Both the position numbers and the translations under genes were made by a program. This document shows, piece by piece, positions 49,613-58,039 of a DNA stretch of 64,000 nucleotides; positions within the stretch are counted from its first letter, which is position 1; each line of letters starts with the position of its first letter. The notes under the pieces were generated by a model that saw only the letters and a list, made by a program, of their open reading frames with translations, ran no database searches and was not told the DNA's origin. The DNA is from Deinococcus sp. AJ005 (GTDB taxonomy: Bacteria > Deinococcota > Deinococci > Deinococcales > Deinococcaceae). Location: assembly GCF_009017495.1 (NCBI RefSeq), contig NZ_CP044990.1, positions 1,817,001-1,881,000 on the forward strand. Reading direction: 5' to 3'.

Positions 49613-51817
49613 TCACTGGCGCACCCCCAGCAGCCGCAGCACCACCGGCACCACACGCATGGCCCGTTCGTCGTCCAGCTCCAGCACGGCCTCTCCCCTG
49701 TTCGGCCCGCCTCCACGCACCGCCTCGCCCAGCGCGCGGCGTTCGGGCTTCTCGTAGCGGGAAAACACGCGGCGCAGCAGAGGCAGGGACTCCTGGAAAG
49801 CGTCGCCTTCCAGACCCGCCAGCCAGCCGTCCAGCAGGGCCAGCAACGCGGAGTCGTGCAGCAGCAGCGCGGCGCTGTGGCCCAGGAAACCGTCCAGCCA
49901 GGCAGTGACGTCGCCGGGGCGCGCAGCACCCAGAGCGAGGCTGACGCGGCGCTCCACCTCCGGGCCATCCAGTTCGCCGCTGTCGCGCAACCGTCGCACG
50001 GCGTCCCCAACCAGCAGCGGATGGGCCTCCAGGCGATCCGCCAGATGCAGCAAGGCAGCGCGCCACTCGGCCAGCGCCCCGGCCTCGTCCAGCAGGCGCA
50101 CGCTGGCGTCTCCGGCGTCCACGGCGCGTTGCAACACTCCAGCAGCATCCTCGGCCAGACCGATGGCAGCGGTGGGCAGGCCCACACAGGCGCGCGTGAG
50201 CAGGGTGCGGAAGACGCGGGCAGGGGCCTCATCTGCGCCTTTTGCCACCTCGTCGCGTCCACGCACGTCGCCGTACCGGGCCAATCGGGCCAGCGGGGCC
50301 AGCGCAGACAGTAAGTCGGCCACATCCGCCCCCACCGCAGCACGGGCATCCAGGGCGTCCAGCGCGGCGGGCAGGGCGTCCGGCAAATCGGCGTACCGCA
50401 CCGCTTCCAGCAGGGCGGTCAATTCAGACAGGGACGCACCTGTCCGCGCTGTTTCGGTGGCCTGTGCGCCTGCCGCGTCCGCCACCGTCTGACCGTAACG
50501 GCTGGCCTGCACCAGACGAACGCTGAATTCGGGCTGCCACGCCAGCGCCCAGGCTTCCTTGAAGGTGCCGCGCCCGCCCGCGTGCCGTTCCTGCGCCCAG
50601 GGAATGCCCAGCAGATTCAGGCGGTGAAACAGGGCACTCCGGGCCAGATCGTTGTCCTGGCGCAGATCCAGGGTCATTTCCAGTTGTTCGGGCTGCACCT
50701 TCACGCGCAACTTCTTCTGCTGACGGGCCAGATCCTGCGCCAGCGGGACGGTGGGCGTGTCGGAAGGCACCTCACCCAATGCCTCGCCCACGATCAACTG
50801 GCGCTCGATCAGGCGCAACGGCAAATCGCTGTCCCAGCCGAAGACGCTCAGGGCGGCCTCGTTCAGCTCATCCAGGCCGGGGAGGGCGCGGCCCCGTAGT
50901 CCGGCCAGGGTATTCGCCAGACGGGTGGCCTCGATCACGCTGGCGCTGCTGGCCTCCAGTTTCTCGCCGCGCAGCAGCCGCGCCGCCCGCGCAAACCAGC
51001 GTTCGGTGACGTGTTCAGGCGTGGTGAACAGGTGGTGGTAATACCCCGGCGAGCGCACGCCTGCGCCGTAGCCACTGTGCATCGACAGCCGCCCATGCGT
51101 CCACGGCACCCAGGTCAGCGTGACCTTGGCCTTGGGCAGGCCCTTGAGCAGCGCCGCATCCTCCTTGACCGGGTACGCTGCCAGCTCCGTCAGCACGGGC
51201 GCGTGCCACGCTCCGCAGACCACGGCAATACTCTGGAATCCTTCCTTCTGCGCGGCGCGAATCGTCTGTCGCATGTGGGCCTCGCGCATGGCCTCGCGGC
51301 CCGCCGGGGCTGGCGCGTCGGCCCGCACCGCCGCCATCACCTCCAGCACCGCCCCGAATACGTCGCCGCCGTCGCCCCTGGCTTCCACCAGGGTTTCCCA
51401 CCAGCGCTCAAAGTCGCTGTATCCGGCAGCCTCGGCCAGCACGCGCAGGGGGTCTGAATGGAGGTCAGATTCGGCCTCTTCCTCGCGTTCAAAACCCAGT
51501 GTTGCGCTGGCGGGCAGGTCCATAAAGCGGGCGGGAACATTCAGACGGGCCGCCCACTGAAACGCCACGAACTCCGGGCTGAAGACGGCGAACGGCCAAA
51601 ACGATGCGCGGGCCGGATCGTCGTTCACGTAGCCCAGCAGCGCCACGGGCGGCTTGAAGTCCGGGTGGGCCAGGAAGGGCAGCACGGGGTTGGCATCTGC
51701 CGGGCCTTCCACCAGCACCAGATCGGGCCGGAGCCGTTCCAGCGCCCCCGCCAGTGAACGCGCCGAGCCGGGGCCGTGGTGCCGGATGGGGAATAGGGTG
51801 AGGATAGATTTCGTCAT
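49613..51817 (-). CDS. DUF5682 family protein
   Basis: A 734-residue protein of the DUF5682 type, encoded with MoxR and VWA genes. Near the N-terminus it has LFPIRHHGPGSAR, LVLVEGPADAN and, near residue 215, IAVVCGAWHAPVL. The HG, EGP and GxxH pattern resembles the metal-dependent TraB/ChaN/EreA-type fold, a motif-level inference. The rest is helical and Ala/Leu-rich. The ATG at 51817 is chosen; TTG 51838 is in frame. It starts about 10 nt after the AT-rich gene. Confidence 0.85.
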   Translation of the reverse strand: MTKSILTLFPIRHHGPGSARSLAGALERLRPDLVLVEGPADANPVLPFLAHPDFKPPVALLGYVNDDPARASFWPFAVFSPEFVAFQWAARLNVPARFMDLPASATLGFEREEEAESDLHSDPLRVLAEAAGYSDFERWWETLVEARGDGGDVFGAVLEVMAAVRADAPAPAGREAMREAHMRQTIRAAQKEGFQSIAVVCGAWHAPVLTELAAYPVKEDAALLKGLPKAKVTLTWVPWTHGRLSMHSGYGAGVRSPGYYHHLFTTPEHVTERWFARAARLLRGEKLEASSASVIEATRLANTLAGLRGRALPGLDELNEAALSVFGWDSDLPLRLIERQLIVGEALGEVPSDTPTVPLAQDLARQQKKLRVKVQPEQLEMTLDLRQDNDLARSALFHRLNLLGIPWAQERHAGGRGTFKEAWALAWQPEFSVRLVQASRYGQTVADAAGAQATETARTGASLSELTALLEAVRYADLPDALPAALDALDARAAVGADVADLLSALAPLARLARYGDVRGRDEVAKGADEAPARVFRTLLTRACVGLPTAAIGLAEDAAGVLQRAVDAGDASVRLLDEAGALAEWRAALLHLADRLEAHPLLVGDAVRRLRDSGELDGPEVERRVSLALGAARPGDVTAWLDGFLGHSAALLLHDSALLALLDGWLAGLEGDAFQESLPLLRRVFSRYEKPERRALGEAVRGGGPNRGEAVLELDDERAMRVVPVVLRLLGVRQ

Positions 51818-51827
51818 GCCTGCCACT

Positions 51828-52586
51828 TCATGGGACAAGCCACTTGAAAATTGTGTATCCCCCAGTTATCACAGTGATTAAAATTCCTGATATAACTAAA
51901 ATTGGATGTATTGAAATTTCATTCAGCTTTTGCATTACTATATTGTTGTTCGTTCTTAATTTTCTATCAAAGACAAGTCTTAAGATATCTGACATCAAGT
52001 CAACCTTTCTCGCTGTTGACATGCGGAGAACATTGAAATTTTCTCGGTCAAATGCATCGGCTTCCGCAGCACCAACCAAAAAGTCCTTCATACTCAGATC
52101 GTTTATTTGACATAGCTTTTCAAGTCTGGGATGAGGCGCATAATCTTTTCCATAGATAGATTTCAGCATTTCGGCTAAGTCAAATAATCTATTTTCACCC
52201 AGAGTTATGGGTGAACCTTGCAACATCCTGTATCTGTGATAAATTGCATGAAATCCGTACACAGATCCGCGCATGTTCCAATGTACCCAATTACTAGTTT
52301 GATTCACCCCTAAGTAATCAAAAAAGTCATCCAGCATGGCTTTTTCTAAGGCGTTGTAGTTGCCGTTTATTTGACTAGCACTTATACCCAGAGTCTCTGC
52401 GAAGTCAACAATAGAAAAACATTTAGTCTGAGTCTCACTAAAATTTTTTACACAAATCGAAGTAATTCTTGGCGAGAAATTGTCGCCTTTCTGATAAAAG
52501 CTTTCGCATGAATAATGAATTATGCGAATTGATCTCTTGTCATTTCTAAGAATTTTTATTCTATTTAAAGCTTCTATTCTATCCAC
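51828..52586 (-). CDS. AT-rich cargo gene, C-terminal membrane anchor
   Basis: A 252-residue protein whose gene is visibly AT-rich (AAT, ATA and TTA codons) against a GC-rich operon on both sides. It has a basic N-terminus, TSNWVHWNMRGSVYGFHAIYHRYRML, APHPRLEKLCQINDLSMKDFLVG, STARKVDLMSDILRLV and a C-terminal membrane helix (about 228-249, PILVISGILITVITGGYTIF). I recall similar HWNM...PRLEKL proteins of unknown function but cannot name the family. GTG at 52586 follows GAGG. It lies between moxR and DUF5682 and looks laterally acquired. Confidence 0.75.
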   Translation of the reverse strand: MDRIEALNRIKILRNDKRSIRIIHYSCESFYQKGDNFSPRITSICVKNFSETQTKCFSIVDFAETLGISASQINGNYNALEKAMLDDFFDYLGVNQTSNWVHWNMRGSVYGFHAIYHRYRMLQGSPITLGENRLFDLAEMLKSIYGKDYAPHPRLEKLCQINDLSMKDFLVGAAEADAFDRENFNVLRMSTARKVDLMSDILRLVFDRKLRTNNNIVMQKLNEISIHPILVISGILITVITGGYTIFKWLVP

Positions 52587-52634
52587 CTTTAAACCTCAGT
52601 CCACTAATACTTCCTTTTGAGAACTTGCTCACGC

Positions 52635-53738
52635 TCAACTCACCGCCCGGCAAGCCTTGTACAAATCCCGCCAGTCTTCCCTTTTCTTTGCCACAGTTTC
52701 CAGGTATTCACGCCACACCACGCCGTCCTGCACGGGGTCTTTGACCACCGCGCCCACCAGACTGGCAGCCACGTCCGCCGCGCTCAGTTCGCCGTTGCCG
52801 AAGTGGGCGGCCAGGCTCAGGCCGTGGTTGACCACGCTGATGGCCTCGGCAGTGGACAGCGTGCCACTGGGAGCTTTGAGCTTGGTCTTGCCGTCCTCGG
52901 TCACACCGCTGCGAAGCTCGCGGAAGATGGTCACGATGCGCCGCACTTCCTCCAGCGCCGGGGGCGCGGCGGGAATCTGGAGACTGCTCGCCAGTTGCGC
53001 CACGCGCTGCACGACGATCTTCACCTCGTCTTCCAGGCTGTCGGGGACAGGCAGAATCACCGTGTTGAAGCGGCGCTTGAGGGCGCTGGACAGGTCATTG
53101 ACGCCCCGGTCCCGGTTGTTGGCGGTGGCGATCAGGTTGAAGCCGCGCGTGGCCTGAATTTCCGTGTTCAGCTCCGGCACGGGCAGGGTCTTCTCGGACA
53201 GCACGGTGATCAGGGCGTCCTGCACGTCGCTCTGCACACGGGTCAATTCTTCCACGCGGGCCAGCTTGCCGGTTCGCATGGCGCGCATGATTGGACTTTC
53301 CACCAGCGCCGCCTCGCTGGGACCCTCGGCAATCAGGCGGGCATAATTCCAGCCGTAGCGAATGGCCTCCTCGCCCGTGCCCGCCGTTCCCTGCACCAAC
53401 AGCGTGCTGTCACCCGAAATCGCGGCGGCCAGATGCTCGCTGACCCAGCTCTTGGCCGTGCCAGGAACACCAATCAGCAGCAGGGCGCGGTCTGTGGCGA
53501 GGGTAGCCACCGCGATTTCCATCAGGCGGCGATGGCCCACATACTTGGCGGTAATTTCTGTGCCGTCCTTCAATTTGCCGCCCATCAGGTAGGTCAGCAC
53601 GGCGTGCGGGCTGAGGTTCCACTGCGGGGGCTTTGGCCTGTCGTCCTGTGCGGCCAGGGCAGAGAGTTCGTGGGCGTAGGCTTGCTCGGCGTGCTGGCGC
53701 AGGACTTCTGGGGCAGAGGTGGGCTGGGTGGCAGTCAT
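52635..53738 (-). CDS. MoxR-family AAA+ ATPase
   Basis: A 367-residue MoxR-type AAA+ ATPase with Walker A GVPGTAKSW (about 90-98), the MoxR-like EGPSEAALVESPIMRAM and LARVEELTRVQSDVQDALI region (Walker B with sensor loops), sensor-1 IATANNRD and the arginine-finger region LSSALKRRFN. MoxR ATPases act as chaperones with VWA partners; one is encoded 3.5 kb downstream in the same operon. It is followed by the AT-rich gene 48 nt later. Confidence 0.94.
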   Translation of the reverse strand: MTATQPTSAPEVLRQHAEQAYAHELSALAAQDDRPKPPQWNLSPHAVLTYLMGGKLKDGTEITAKYVGHRRLMEIAVATLATDRALLLIGVPGTAKSWVSEHLAAAISGDSTLLVQGTAGTGEEAIRYGWNYARLIAEGPSEAALVESPIMRAMRTGKLARVEELTRVQSDVQDALITVLSEKTLPVPELNTEIQATRGFNLIATANNRDRGVNDLSSALKRRFNTVILPVPDSLEDEVKIVVQRVAQLASSLQIPAAPPALEEVRRIVTIFRELRSGVTEDGKTKLKAPSGTLSTAEAISVVNHGLSLAAHFGNGELSAADVAASLVGAVVKDPVQDGVVWREYLETVAKKREDWRDLYKACRAVS

Positions 53739-53766
53739 AACGTCTCCTTGAGGATCGGGGGAAAAT

Positions 53767-54213
53767 TCAGCGTTCCAGCGCCGTGCGAACCGGGCCGTCG
53801 GGAATCATCATGGTGGCGTTGCCGCCGTACTGCACGCTCAGCGCTCCCTGATAGCGGGTCACTCCACCCATCTTGGTCAGCGGCAGGCGAAAGCTGCCCT
53901 GGGCGTTAACGATGTGCAGCGTGCTGTCCTCCTGATCCAGGCGGAATTCGGTCACGCCGCTGTTGCGGGCGGTGAGCAGCACCTGGGCCATGCTGCGGCG
54001 GGCGTTCCACCACACGAACAGACCCAGCGCCGCCGCCGCCAGCAGAAAGAAGATGTTGCGGTAATACACCGCCCAGATCACGCCGATTATGGTCAGCAGG
54101 GCCAGGGCGATCAGCGGGCCGCGCAGGATGCGGCGCTGCATCTGGCGGTAGACGCTGGCGACGAGCAGTTGCCCATCGGGAGAGGCCCAGTCCACGGTCT
54201 GCTGAATGGTCAC
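53767..54213 (-). CDS. YcxB-like membrane protein
   Basis: A 148-residue protein with two adjacent membrane helices (about 35-55 and 58-78) followed by a PH-like beta domain (GVTEFRLDQEDSTLHIVNAQGSFRLPL), the YcxB layout. Only GTG at 54213 has a ribosome site (GAGGA, overlapping the stop of the upstream gene); the longer frame from 54435 is out-of-phase shadow of that gene. It lies between the DUF5691 and MoxR genes and may tether the system to the membrane. Confidence 0.8.
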   Translation of the reverse strand: MTIQQTVDWASPDGQLLVASVYRQMQRRILRGPLIALALLTIIGVIWAVYYRNIFFLLAAAALGLFVWWNARRSMAQVLLTARNSGVTEFRLDQEDSTLHIVNAQGSFRLPLTKMGGVTRYQGALSVQYGGNATMMIPDGPVRTALER

Positions 54214-54223
54214 AAGCTGTTCC

Positions 54224-55771
54224 TCATAGGGACCTCTCTGCCGCAAAATCGGCGTGAATCTGGGCGCGCAGGGCCAGGCCAGCGTACAGGTTATCCAGCG
54301 TCTGGCGGGCGTATTCGGGGGCATCGGCAGGCAAGGAGGAGGGGCGCGGGGCAGCGGGTGAGGCGCGGGTCTGGGCCAGCTCCAGCACGTTGATCCAGGC
54401 GTAATCCCAGTCCGAGTTCTTATCGTAGGCAGCAAAGGCCGACTCGGCCTTGCGAATAGCCCGGCTGAGCTGCCTGAAAACCTCGGTGGAAAGGTCAGCA
54501 GGCCACGGCGTCGGCAGGCCCCGCAACAGGGTCAGCGTAAGCTGCGAATCATGGCCCCGCAGCGCCGCTTGCAGTTCGGCCTCGCGGCGCGGCGCTGGAA
54601 CCAGGGCCAGCAGGTCCGCCCGCCAGTGCGTGAAACTGCCCTTCAGGCGGGGCAGCAACAGTTCGGCCAGTTCCGAGAATGCCGGCTCAATCGGCTGGGC
54701 TGCCGAAGAGAAAATGGCCCGCACCAGCTCATCGGTGGCCTCGAATTGCGCCGCCAGACCCACCAGCCCGGCGGGCTTCAGCTCAAGCGCAGTCATCAAT
54801 GCCCCTGGATGTACAGCGTTCAGCAGGTGGCGCAGGCGTTCAGCGGGGTGCTGGACAGGCTCCAGACCATCGCGTTTCAGGTCCGCGTCGGGCACCTCCG
54901 GCAGGGCGAGGGTAAAGTTGACCTGACCCCGCAATCTGCCCAGGAACCCCACCTTTTCCTGTCCCAGCATGGCTTTCGCGCGGTCTGCCATCCGGGCGTT
55001 ATAGGCGCTGCTGGGCAACCCCTGAAGCAGACGGCGGACCTGAGCGCGCACGTCCTCGCTGCGGTCAGACAGCGTTTCTTCCAGCAGGGGTTCGAGTTCG
55101 GCGTCCCCTGCCTCCCAGGTCTGGGCCAGCACATCCAGCAGCCGCTTGCGAACGCCCGCCTTCTCAACCTTGAAATGAACGGTCAGGAATGCGCGGGAGG
55201 CGGCAGAATCGGCGTCTCGCAGGGCACGGAACAGCGCCTCCCGGCCCGCCTTGGTGGCGCCCTCCCATTCCGGGCCGTCCACCGTCACATCACCGCTTTT
55301 CAGGCCAAGCAGCCAGCGCCAGTCGGAGGAAAACCCGGCCAGCCAGCGCCCGCGTTCGCCCAGCACCGGGCGCAGCGTGGCGCGCAGTTCCTCATTCACG
55401 TGGCTCCCCCAGTCCAGCAGATCGGGCAAGTCAGCATGTGGGACGCGCCAGCCCGCCGCGCCGCAGAGGCTCAGCCACTCGGGCAGCATGGCCGTATTCA
55501 GCACGGAGATCAGGTGCCGGGTCACGCGGGCAGGGGCTTCGGGCCGAAGTTCAGCGGGGGCAGGCTCAGGGGGCGGGGCCGACGGCAGAGGCAGTTGCCC
55601 CGCGCGGGCTGCCAGTCCCACCAGCGCAGCGCGGGCCAGCAGAGTGGATTCCGCATCATCTCTTGTCACGCGGCTCAGGGCATCAGCCAGCGGTGTATCG
55701 ACGTGCGGAGGCAGAGCGGCGCGTGACATTCCCACCAGCGCCGTTGCCAGCAGCGTCTTCAAGTCGCTCAT
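54224..55771 (-). CDS. DUF5691 family protein
   Basis: A 515-residue helical, Leu/Ala-rich protein beginning MSDLKTLLATALVGMSRAALPP, with HEAT-like repeats (RKRLLDVLAQTWEAGDAELEPLLEETLSDRSEDVRAQVRRLLQGLP region). It matches the DUF5691 type found beside SWIM, MoxR and VWA genes. It probably recognises client proteins or acts as a scaffold. Its ATG overlaps the SWIM gene stop (ATGA). Confidence 0.85.
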   Translation of the reverse strand: MSDLKTLLATALVGMSRAALPPHVDTPLADALSRVTRDDAESTLLARAALVGLAARAGQLPLPSAPPPEPAPAELRPEAPARVTRHLISVLNTAMLPEWLSLCGAAGWRVPHADLPDLLDWGSHVNEELRATLRPVLGERGRWLAGFSSDWRWLLGLKSGDVTVDGPEWEGATKAGREALFRALRDADSAASRAFLTVHFKVEKAGVRKRLLDVLAQTWEAGDAELEPLLEETLSDRSEDVRAQVRRLLQGLPSSAYNARMADRAKAMLGQEKVGFLGRLRGQVNFTLALPEVPDADLKRDGLEPVQHPAERLRHLLNAVHPGALMTALELKPAGLVGLAAQFEATDELVRAIFSSAAQPIEPAFSELAELLLPRLKGSFTHWRADLLALVPAPRREAELQAALRGHDSQLTLTLLRGLPTPWPADLSTEVFRQLSRAIRKAESAFAAYDKNSDWDYAWINVLELAQTRASPAAPRPSSLPADAPEYARQTLDNLYAGLALRAQIHADFAAERSL

Positions 55772-57069
55772 CTCCGCCCCCCTGGCGTACCTGTCCAGAA
55801 ATTTAGGGCAGCAAAGGCCGCGCCGTCCCACTCGCCAAACACGGACACTGCTTCGCCTGCACTTTCGGCCAGCAGCCTCAGCAGCGGGCGCACGTCTTCC
55901 GTCAGTGGCAGTCCACCACCGGTTTCATCCACCACAGACCACGGCTCACCCGGCAGCACCCGCACCGGCCCCAGCAGATAAGCCGCACGCTCCAGCCAGG
56001 GATTGCGGGCCAGCGCGTCGGCGTGGGCAGACAGCATTGCCGTGAGTGTCAGAGGCGGTGGCAAGTCGGTCAGTGGGCCGCTCCCGCGTGCCTCGCCCTT
56101 CAGCACGGCCCGCTGAGCAAAAGCAGAGGGGGCAAGGACCAGCTCGGCCTCCACGCTCTGACCCATCGGCAGGCCGGGCGGCAGCGGACGGCCCGCCGGA
56201 GCGAAATCCAGCAGCAGGGCGGTCTGATCGCTGTTCTGGAGCCACTGGCGGCGCACGGTCAGCGTCTCTTCCTGAATCAGCGCCTGCCCCAGCACGTTCC
56301 AGCGCGACCGAATCCCCTCCGTTTCCAGCAAGCCCGCGGCGTCCAGCGGAAAACCCAGGGCAGAGCGCAGGTCCGCCAGTTCATTCTCGACTAGGCCCTC
56401 GCGGTTCGTCCAGCCCTCAGCCAGCAGCGCCAGTTCGCCCAGGTGCGCCAGCAGAGCGGCGGGATCACCCAGCAATTCGGGAATGTGGGCCACCCGCCGC
56501 GCCGCACCCGCAGCCTGAGCGTCCATCAACCGCGCCGCCTGCGTGTCCCAGTCGCTATACGGGCGGGAAGACGCCGTGGCCAATCCATCACGCACCAGAT
56601 CGTTGAGGAACAGGTGCAAGCCCTCCAGCCCAGCCGTCACCTTCTTCTCGCGGGCGGCGCGGCGTTTGGCCTGAGCGGCGGGATCGGCCTCCTTCTCGGC
56701 CTTCTGCTGTCCGCCTTCTGCCTTCTGCACCTCCCGGTTCTGCCGCCCGGCCAGCCATGTCTGAATGCTCTCGGGCGCGGGCTGAGAACCAAAATCGGAA
56801 CCGTGCGAGGCGTGCAGCAACAGCAGCGCCAGCCCATGCTTGCAGGGGAACTTGCGGCTGGGGCAGGAGCATTTTGCCACCGGACCACTCAGGTCAACCG
56901 CCGTCAGGTACGGAGTCTTGCCGCTGCCCTGACACTCGCCCCACAACACGCCGTCCGTGTCATTCAGGCTGGGCCACTTGCCGGGTGTGGCGAGTTTGCG
57001 TGCATTGGCCGCGCTGCCCGCATCGGGAGCCAGAGAGAGAATGGTTTCGGGGGTTAATGCCTGTGACAA
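55768..57069 (-). CDS. SWIM zinc finger protein
   Basis: A 433-residue protein whose N-terminal part holds a SWIM zinc finger, CSCPSRKFPCKHGLALLLL (CxCx8CxH), with ligands Cys, Cys, Cys and His, likely for DNA or protein binding. A charged linker (QKAEGGQQKAEKEADPAAQ) and helical C-terminal region follow. The TTG at 57069 lies 7 nt after AAGGAG. It is the first gene of the operon and overlaps DUF5691 by ATGA. Its promoter lies just upstream with a 22-bp palindrome. Confidence 0.9.
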   Translation of the reverse strand: MSQALTPETILSLAPDAGSAANARKLATPGKWPSLNDTDGVLWGECQGSGKTPYLTAVDLSGPVAKCSCPSRKFPCKHGLALLLLHASHGSDFGSQPAPESIQTWLAGRQNREVQKAEGGQQKAEKEADPAAQAKRRAAREKKVTAGLEGLHLFLNDLVRDGLATASSRPYSDWDTQAARLMDAQAAGAARRVAHIPELLGDPAALLAHLGELALLAEGWTNREGLVENELADLRSALGFPLDAAGLLETEGIRSRWNVLGQALIQEETLTVRRQWLQNSDQTALLLDFAPAGRPLPPGLPMGQSVEAELVLAPSAFAQRAVLKGEARGSGPLTDLPPPLTLTAMLSAHADALARNPWLERAAYLLGPVRVLPGEPWSVVDETGGGLPLTEDVRPLLRLLAESAGEAVSVFGEWDGAAFAALNFWTGTPGGRR

Positions 57070-57086
57070 ATTTAAACTCCTTATTC

Positions 57087-57128
57087 TGTTACTGACGTAA
57101 TAGTAACAGCTTCACGTTGCTGGGGCAA
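57087..57128 (-). promoter_or_regulatory. Promoter and 22-bp palindrome of SWIM-MoxR-VWA operon
   Basis: On the minus strand, -35 TTGCCC (57128-57123), a 17-nt spacer and -10 TACTAT (57105-57100). The perfect inverted arms TGTTACT (57087-57093) and AGTAACA (57102-57108), 8 nt apart, cover the -10 and the start point. A dimeric repressor is likely; its identity is unknown. Confidence 0.65.
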
Positions 57129-57185
57129 GCCTAGCGCAGTGGTGCAGGCGGCAGGCCCATCAGATCACCAGACCTCAAATCTCAG

Positions 57186-57226
57186 AACAAAGAAGAAGGG
57201 CCGGAGACATCGTCGTCCCGGCCCCT
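57186..57226 (-). terminator. Intrinsic terminator after adk
   Basis: On the minus strand, GGGCCGGGAC (57224-57215) pairs with GTCTCCGGCCC (57208-57198) with one bulged T, followed by TTCTTCTTTG. It separates the ribosomal/adk transcript from the SWIM operon. Confidence 0.8.
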
Positions 57227-57242
57227 CCTCTGTTACTGCGCT

Positions 57243-57836
57243 CTACTTCATGCTGTCCTGAATGCGTCCGTACACCTCATCCATGCTGCCCACGCCGTCC
57301 ACATGCTTCAGGTTGCCGCGTGCGCCGTAGTAGTCAATAAGGGGCTGGGTCTGCTCACGGTACACGTCCTGACGTTTGCGGGCCACCGCCTCTGTGTCGT
57401 CGCTACGGGACGTGCCGCCGTTGGCTGCCGCATCCCGCCCGCGCGACACAATGCGCTCAATCAACAGCTCGTCGGGAACTTCCAGCAGTGGCACATGGTT
57501 GACGGGTGCGCCCAGTTCCTCTAACAGAACGTCCAGCGCCTCGGCCTGGGCGCGGGTGCGCGGAAAGCCGTCAAAGATCACGCGGACGCCTTCCATCTCG
57601 GCCAGACGGTCCCGGATCAGCGCGATCAGGATATCGTCGGGCACCAGTTGGCCCGCGTCCAGCATGGGCTTGATCTGCTGACCCAGTTCGGTGCCACGCA
57701 CCACATGATCACGCAGGATATCGCCGGTGCTGATCTTGACCAGATGCTGCTCGGCGGCCAGACGCTCGGCCTGTGTGCCTTTCCCGGCACCGGGTGGCCC
57801 CAGAAAAATAACGACTTTGTTTTTCGGTTGAGTCAC
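57243..57836 (-). CDS. adk: Adenylate kinase
   Basis: Adk interconverts ATP, AMP and ADP. The 197-residue protein has FLGPPGAGKGTQAERLA (P-loop), the AMP site STGDILRDHV and FDGFPRTRAQAEAL; the lid is the short form without zinc cysteines. The GTG at 57836 lies 7 nt after GGAGG. It follows secY after a terminator-like hairpin. Confidence 0.97.
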   Translation of the reverse strand: MTQPKNKVVIFLGPPGAGKGTQAERLAAEQHLVKISTGDILRDHVVRGTELGQQIKPMLDAGQLVPDDILIALIRDRLAEMEGVRVIFDGFPRTRAQAEALDVLLEELGAPVNHVPLLEVPDELLIERIVSRGRDAAANGGTSRSDDTEAVARKRQDVYREQTQPLIDYYGARGNLKHVDGVGSMDEVYGRIQDSMK

Positions 57837-57977
57837 TTCAGTTCCTCCGTAAGTTGAGCATCAGTTTAGCGGCTGTTCGGCAACCTGCCTTTTCCCTGCC
57901 CAGCCCACCCACATTTCTGAACAGGTGAGAGAAAAAACACGGGGACAGGAAAAACGCAGAGAAAAGAAAAACTCAAA

Positions 57978-58020
57978 GAAAAAAAGAAACAAAGAGCCGC
58001 CCCCGGACAGGCAGGCGGCC
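57978..58020 (-). terminator. Intrinsic terminator after secY
   Basis: On the minus strand, GCCGCC (58019-58014) pairs with GGCGGC (58001-57996) around a 12-nt loop, followed by a T-rich run (TCTTTGTTTCTTTTTTT). It may uncouple adk from secY. No gene is seen in 57837-58039. Confidence 0.65.
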
Positions 58021-58039
58021 ACTTCTTTGTCTCAGGACT

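Noticed and set aside
53767..54435. Long version of the YcxB-like protein from 54435
   Set aside because: The extra N-terminus is an out-of-frame reading of the DUF5691 gene; GTG 54213 has a good ribosome site.
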